Shown here: piece after piece, positions 6,404 to 10,463 of the stretch | Numbering within the stretch: the first letter of the stretch is position 1 | Layout of the letters: every line of letters starts with the position of its first letter | NCBI GenBank assembly: GCA_937989795.1 | Contig: CALKBB010000285.1 | Span: forward strand, 1 to 10,463 | Direction of reading: 5' to 3' | Length of the DNA: 10,463 nt | Source: an uncultured Collinsella sp. | Lineage (GTDB): Bacteria; Actinomycetota; Coriobacteriia; Coriobacteriales; Coriobacteriaceae | Made by a program: the position numbers and the translations under genes | The notes under the pieces: model-generated | What the model was told of the DNA's origin: nothing | The model's input: the letters and a program-made list of their open reading frames with translations, nothing else | Databases searched by the model: none

Positions 6404-7966
6404 CTACTTGCCGTCGTCGTCCTGGGCTTCATCGCGCGCGTAGAGCTCCAGCATGCGGCGGCGGTATTCGTGCACGGCGAGCTTGGCGCGCTCCAGGCGG
6501 CGGCGCTCACGCGGAGTCAGCTCGGACGGGTCAAGCTCATCACCATAGGTCTTATCGGCAAGAAGATGCGCCGCGTCCACGATGCGGGCATCGATGTGGC
6601 CGTTCGCCGCCTCGGCGGAAAGACGCTCGGCAATCGTATCGAGCGTAGGCAAGCCCTCGAATACGCGACCATGTCCATGCGAGGTCAGCAGCTCGTGCTC
6701 GCGTGCGAGCAGGCTCGCCAAATCGTGATGGGCGCGCAGGATGTCGAGTGCGTCGGAAGGATGCTCGGCAACCTCTGCCACGGCGGCGACCGGCGCGGCA
6801 TCGACCACGCGGTAGAAGAGCTGCGCGAGCAGCGGCATCAAGAACACCGTGATGGCACCGGCGGCAACCATGACCGACGCAATATCTTGCGACAGCGCGC
6901 CCGCGTTGACGGCAACGCTTGTCACGGCAACGATGATCGGCAGGGCCGTGGTGCAGTAGAGCGCCACGGTAATGCGACCATACGCCGACACATCGCGCGT
7001 CGCAGGACAAATGCCCATAGAGATGAGGATGGGCACGGCACGAATAATCAGCAACGCCACGATAAAGCCCGCGAGCAAGCCCGGACGCGACGCCACGGCC
7101 GTCAGGTCAATCTTTGCGCCCGATACGGTAAAGAACACCGGAATCAAAAAGCCGTAGGCCAGGCCATCGAGCTTGGTCTCGAGCGTATGGTTGCCCTCGG
7201 GGATGATATAGCGCAGGACAAAGCCGGCGGCAAAAGAACCCAACACGATGTCGAGATCAAAGACGGCCGAGAACGCCACGAGCGTGACCAAAATAAGCAC
7301 CGTCAGGCGCACGAAGGTCTGCGACGTGGTATCGGCGCGCTCCTCGACAAACGCAAAGAAGCGGCTGCCGACGCGCTTGGAGCGGCTTGGGACCACGGCC
7401 AGCAACACGCAAACCACCGCAAACAAGCCAAGGATTACGAGCGTTTGGATGCCAGTGCGAGCAGACAGCAGCACCGACATGGCGAGCACGGGACCGAGCT
7501 CGCCCCAAGTGCCATACGCGAGAATCGAGTCGCCCACACGCGTGCCGGTGAGCGAGCGCTCGCGCATGATGGGCACGAGCGTGCCGAGCGCCGTAGAAGT
7601 GAGGGCAAGCGTCACGGCGATACCGTCGAAATGACTGACCGAGAACCACGGGGTAAAGCGCACGGCAAGCCAGGCGATACCAAACGTGACGACCCACGTC
7701 GCCAAGCCGTAGCGCCCCTCGACGCCCGTGATGCTCTTGGGGTCGATCTCAAAGCCGGCGAGCAGGAACAAAAAGGCCAGACCGAGCTCGGACACCAGCG
7801 AGACCTCGGCATCTACATGGATGACGCCGAGCATATGGGGTCCCAGCACCGCACCGAACACGAGCAAAAAGACCGTCTCGGGAACGGGTTTTCCGGGAAT
7901 CGCCGAGGCGATGAAGGGGCTTGCAAAGGCCACGAGCGCGATGATGGCGAGTGAAACGAATGCCAT
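6404..7966 (-). CDS. CPA2-type cation/proton antiporter with long cytoplasmic tail
   Basis: Membrane exchanger of the Na+/H+ exchanger superfamily (PF00999-type, CPA2 branch), expected to trade protons for Na+ or K+. It has 520 residues: about 12 hydrophobic helices to residue 388, then a 133-residue charged tail (389-520) rich in Ala, Glu, Arg and Asp. Family segments visible are PETVFLLVFGAVLGP (29-43), ELGLAFLFLLAGFEID (60-75), TSTALGTLVPIMRE (123-136), DIVLGSFAAGFVLRYI (239-254) and FLIPVFFTVSGAKIDL (273-288). Where CPA2 proteins usually carry an Asp pair (ND, DD or QD) in TM5, this one reads TWGELGP (153-159), with Glu156. The tail shows no TrkA-N nucleotide-binding fold; its end (about 485-512) is Arg/Glu-rich and likely helical. 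The start at 7966 has AAAGG just upstream. It appears monocistronic and divergent from purL. The ion is unknown. Confidence 0.88.
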   Translation of the reverse strand: MAFVSLAIIALVAFASPFIASAIPGKPVPETVFLLVFGAVLGPHMLGVIHVDAEVSLVSELGLAFLFLLAGFEIDPKSITGVEGRYGLATWVVTFGIAWLAVRFTPWFSVSHFDGIAVTLALTSTALGTLVPIMRERSLTGTRVGDSILAYGTWGELGPVLAMSVLLSARTGIQTLVILGLFAVVCVLLAVVPSRSKRVGSRFFAFVEERADTTSQTFVRLTVLILVTLVAFSAVFDLDIVLGSFAAGFVLRYIIPEGNHTLETKLDGLAYGFLIPVFFTVSGAKIDLTAVASRPGLLAGFIVALLIIRAVPILISMGICPATRDVSAYGRITVALYCTTALPIIVAVTSVAVNAGALSQDIASVMVAAGAITVFLMPLLAQLFYRVVDAAPVAAVAEVAEHPSDALDILRAHHDLASLLAREHELLTSHGHGRVFEGLPTLDTIAERLSAEAANGHIDARIVDAAHLLADKTYGDELDPSELTPRERRRLERAKLAVHEYRRRMLELYARDEAQDDDGK

Positions 7967-8150
7967 GTGATGCCTTTCTCTTGTTTGCGCTTCACTGTAG
8001 CACCCTCGCCGTCCTCAACGCGCCGCGAGCTGTCGTATCATAGTGAGGTTTACAAACATGTGGCTCAAGGCGACCGCAGGGCAGACCCCGCAAACCGACC
8101 GCTGCCGCATACCGTACCGTACGCCCAACCGATCAGGAAGGCAGGAACCA
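7967..8150. promoter_or_regulatory. Divergent intergenic region between the antiporter gene and purL
   Basis: This 184-base gap must drive both genes. For purL, TATCAT (8036-8041, in TCGTATCATAGTG) matches 5 of 6 bases of a -10 box, though no good -35 stands at 16-18 bases. The resulting leader would be about 100 bases. For the antiporter, TACAGT on the minus strand (8000..7995, in GTGCTACAGTG) is a weak -10 candidate. The leader before purL (8045-8135) contains GACCGC twice but no hairpin I can defend, and no purine riboswitch core. AGGAAGG and GCAGGA precede the purL ATG. Confidence 0.4.
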
Positions 8151-10463
8151 ATGGTCTCTCGTATCTACGTGGAGAAGAAACCCGGGTTCGACGTCGAGGC
8201 TCAGCAGCTCAAGGGCGAGCTGACCGAGATTCTCGGCATCAAGGGCATCGAGGCCCTGAGGATCATCAACCGCTACGACGTCGAGGGCATCGACGAGGAG
8301 CTTTTCCGCTCCTGCGTGCCGACCGTCTTTAGCGAGCCCCAGGTCGATGTGACCTATGACGAGCTCCCCGCAAGCGATGGCGCCGTCTTTGCCGTCGAAT
8401 TCCTGCCTGGCCAGTTTGACCAGCGCGCCGACTCCGCCAGCGAGTGTGTGCAGCTCATCAGCCAGGGCGAGCGCCCCGCCGTGCGCTCCGCCAAGGTCTA
8501 TATGATCTCGGGCGCTCTGGACGAAGACGCCATCGAGGCTATCAAGCACTACGTGGTGAACCCCGTCGAGGCGCGCATCGCCTCGCTCGACCTGCCCGAG
8601 ACGCTGTACATGGAGACCCCCGAGCCCCAGCCCGTCGAGGTGCTCGACGGCTTCCGCGAGCTCGACGAGGCCGGCCTTGCCGCCTTTATCGCCGATCGCG
8701 GCCTTGCCATGGACGAAGCGGATATCGCCTTCTGCCAGCAGTACTTCCGCGATGAGGATCGCGACCCCACCATCACCGAGATCCGCGTGATCGACACCTA
8801 TTGGTCCGACCACTGCCGCCACACCACCTTCGGCACCGTCCTGGACGACGTGACGATCGACGACGCCGTGGTACAGCAGGCCTTCGACCGCTACATGGAG
8901 ATGCGCCACGAACTCGGCCGCGACGCCAAGCCCGTCTGCCTCATGGACATGGGCACCATCGGCGCCAAGTACCTTAAGAAGACCGGCGTCATGACCGATG
9001 TCGACGAGTCCGAGGAAATCAACGCCTGCACCGTCAAGGTGAAGGTCGATGTCGACGGCGAGGACCAGGACTGGCTGTTCCTCTTTAAGAACGAGACCCA
9101 TAACCACCCGACCGAGATCGAGCCCTTCGGCGGTGCCGCCACCTGCGTGGGCGGCGCCATCCGCGACCCGCTCTCGGGCCGCAGCTATGTGTACCAGGCC
9201 ATGCGCGTCACCGGCGCCGGCGACCCCACCGTCCCGGTTTCCGAGACGCTCGAGGGCAAGCTGCCGCAGCGCAAACTCGTGACCACTGCTGCCGCCGGCT
9301 ACTCCAGCTACGGCAACCAGATCGGCCTTGCCACCGGCCAGGTCAACGAGCTCTATCACCCCGGTTACGTGGCCAAGCGCATGGAGGTTGGCGCCGTCGT
9401 GGGCGCCACCCCGGCAAACCACGTTCGTCGCGAGTGCCCCGCCCCCACCGACAAGATCATCCTGCTGGGTGGCCGCACTGGCCGTGACGGCATCGGTGGC
9501 GCCACCGGCTCCTCCAAGACCCAGAACACCGAGTCCATCGAGACCTCGGGTGCCGAGGTCCAGAAGGGCAACGCCCCGGTCGAGCGCAAGCTGCAGCGTC
9601 TGTTCCGCCGCGGCGATGCCTGCCGTCTGATCAAGCGCTGCAACGACTTTGGCGCCGGCGGCGTCTCGGTCGCCGTGGGTGAGCTTGCCGACGGCCTGTA
9701 TGTCGACCTTGATACCGTAACCAAGAAGTACGACGGCCTGGACGGCACCGAGCTCGCCATTTCCGAGTCCCAGGAGCGCATGGCCTGCGCCGTCGCCGAC
9801 GGTGACGTCGAGGAGTTCATGGGCTACGCCGCCGAGGAGAACCTGGAGGCGACCGTTATCGCCGAGGTTACCGCCGAGCCGCGCATGCGCATGGCCTGGA
9901 ACGGTGTCGCCATCGTCGACCTATCCCGCGAGTTCCTCAACTCCAACGGCGCGCCCAAGCACCAGGTCGCCCACGTGTGCGCCCGCAGCGTGTGGCAGCC
10001 CAGCTGGGCCGGCACCACGCTTGCCGAGCGCATGACCTCGCTTGTCACCGACCTCAACGTCGCCTCCAACAAGGGCCTTTCCGAGCGCTTCGACTCCACC
10101 ATCGGTGCCGCAACCGTGCTCATGCCCTTTGGCGGTGCATACCAGCTGACCCCCCAGAACGCCATGGTAGCAAAGCTGCCGGTGGACGGCGAGACCTCCA
10201 CCTGCTCCGGCATGGCATGGGGCTTCAACCCCTACCTGATGGAAGCCGACCAGTTTGCTGGCGCCTACCTGTCCGTGGTCGAGTCCATCGCCAAGCTCGT
10301 GGCTGCCGGCTTTGAGCACAAGCGTGCCTATCTCTCCTTCCAGGAGTACTTCGAGCGTCTGCGCACCGAGGCCGAGCGCTGGGGCAAGCCCACGGCAGCC
10401 GTCCTGGGCGCCCTCATGGCCCAAGTCGACCTAGGTGCCGGCGCCATCGGTGGCAAGGATTCC
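8151..10463 (+). CDS. purL: Phosphoribosylformylglycinamidine synthase, large single-chain type (C-terminus cut by window edge)
   Basis: Fourth step of de novo purine synthesis: converts FGAR, glutamine and ATP to FGAM in the cytoplasm. The window holds the first 771 residues and the frame is open to the edge. ATG at 8151 follows AGGAAGGCAGGA. The order fits the large PurL: an N-terminal PurS-like region (about 1-150, beginning SRIYVEKKPGFDVEAQQL), then a linker, then the catalytic half. It carries WSDHCRHTTF (catalytic His around 221-224) and the ATP-site segment KNETHNHPTEIEPFGG (313-328). The second AIRS-like half contains GGRTGRDGIGGATGSS and FGAGGVSVAVGELADGL, and GGKDS ends the window (767-771). 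In this class, often about 1,200 residues or more, a C-terminal glutaminase domain follows; it would lie outside (inference). If so, separate purS and purQ genes are not needed. It is divergent from the antiporter gene. Confidence 0.96.
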   Translation, partial: MVSRIYVEKKPGFDVEAQQLKGELTEILGIKGIEALRIINRYDVEGIDEELFRSCVPTVFSEPQVDVTYDELPASDGAVFAVEFLPGQFDQRADSASECVQLISQGERPAVRSAKVYMISGALDEDAIEAIKHYVVNPVEARIASLDLPETLYMETPEPQPVEVLDGFRELDEAGLAAFIADRGLAMDEADIAFCQQYFRDEDRDPTITEIRVIDTYWSDHCRHTTFGTVLDDVTIDDAVVQQAFDRYMEMRHELGRDAKPVCLMDMGTIGAKYLKKTGVMTDVDESEEINACTVKVKVDVDGEDQDWLFLFKNETHNHPTEIEPFGGAATCVGGAIRDPLSGRSYVYQAMRVTGAGDPTVPVSETLEGKLPQRKLVTTAAAGYSSYGNQIGLATGQVNELYHPGYVAKRMEVGAVVGATPANHVRRECPAPTDKIILLGGRTGRDGIGGATGSSKTQNTESIETSGAEVQKGNAPVERKLQRLFRRGDACRLIKRCNDFGAGGVSVAVGELADGLYVDLDTVTKKYDGLDGTELAISESQERMACAVADGDVEEFMGYAAEENLEATVIAEVTAEPRMRMAWNGVAIVDLSREFLNSNGAPKHQVAHVCARSVWQPSWAGTTLAERMTSLVTDLNVASNKGLSERFDSTIGAATVLMPFGGAYQLTPQNAMVAKLPVDGETSTCSGMAWGFNPYLMEADQFAGAYLSVVESIAKLVAAGFEHKRAYLSFQEYFERLRTEAERWGKPTAAVLGALMAQVDLGAGAIGGKDS

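Noticed and set aside
6194..7954. 586-codon plus-strand open frame overlapping the reductase end and opposite the antiporter
   Set aside because: It is very rich in Arg, His, Asp and Gly and runs through a terminator hairpin; a shadow of the membrane protein gene.
8042..8150. Purine riboswitch before purL
   Set aside because: I searched for the paired arms and conserved core of the purine aptamer and for a terminator stem, and found neither.
8133..9422. 429-codon minus-strand open frame opposite purL
   Set aside because: It overlaps the conserved PurL catalytic core in antisense and has no recognisable motif or start signal.

Overview
The window looks like chromosome from a high-GC actinobacterium of the Coriobacteriia, most likely a Collinsella-type gut organism. 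That placement is inferred from base composition, codon use, the long single-chain type of PurL and the overall gene style; no marker gene proves it. It holds seven genes, a decayed gene copy and several regulatory hairpins. I found no tRNA, rRNA, CRISPR array, insertion sequence, phage gene or origin.

Left third (1-3465, all minus strand): a branched-chain amino acid (LIV-I type) ABC importer operon, transcribed right to left. The lipoprotein binding protein (livJ) comes first, then a 139-base gap with two hairpins, then permease livH, then permease livM, which runs off the left edge. The two ATPase genes expected downstream (livG, livF) would lie outside the window. The livJ upstream region is AT-rich. 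It carries two tandem 17-18 base repeats with internal dyad symmetry, and two GC-rich hairpins in the probable leader.

Between livJ and hom (about 3466-3795, minus strand) lies the remnant of a second livJ-like gene. Its 5' half, including the signal peptide, is gone, and two internal blocks are missing, both in frame. This is the least ordinary object in the window.

Centre (3969-6282, plus strand): hom encodes homoserine dehydrogenase with a C-terminal ACT domain and ends in a strong intrinsic terminator. After it comes a short-chain dehydrogenase/reductase with its own probable promoter. Its sequence, compared from memory, resembles bile-acid 3-alpha-hydroxysteroid dehydrogenases (BaiA) more than a housekeeping FabG. 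A hairpin after it probably terminates transcription from both sides.

Right part (6404-10463): a CPA2-type cation/proton antiporter on the minus strand, with an unusual TM5 motif and a 130-residue charged cytoplasmic tail. It is divergent from purL (plus strand, cut by the right edge), which encodes the large formylglycinamidine ribonucleotide synthase of purine synthesis.

Functionally the window joins amino acid uptake, synthesis of the threonine/methionine precursor, purine synthesis and ion homeostasis. Apart from the liv operon the genes are separate transcription units, and I see no evidence that they form one system. I did not find a convincing new multi-gene system. The best leads are the livJ remnant, the BaiA-like reductase, the antiporter motif and the livJ control region.
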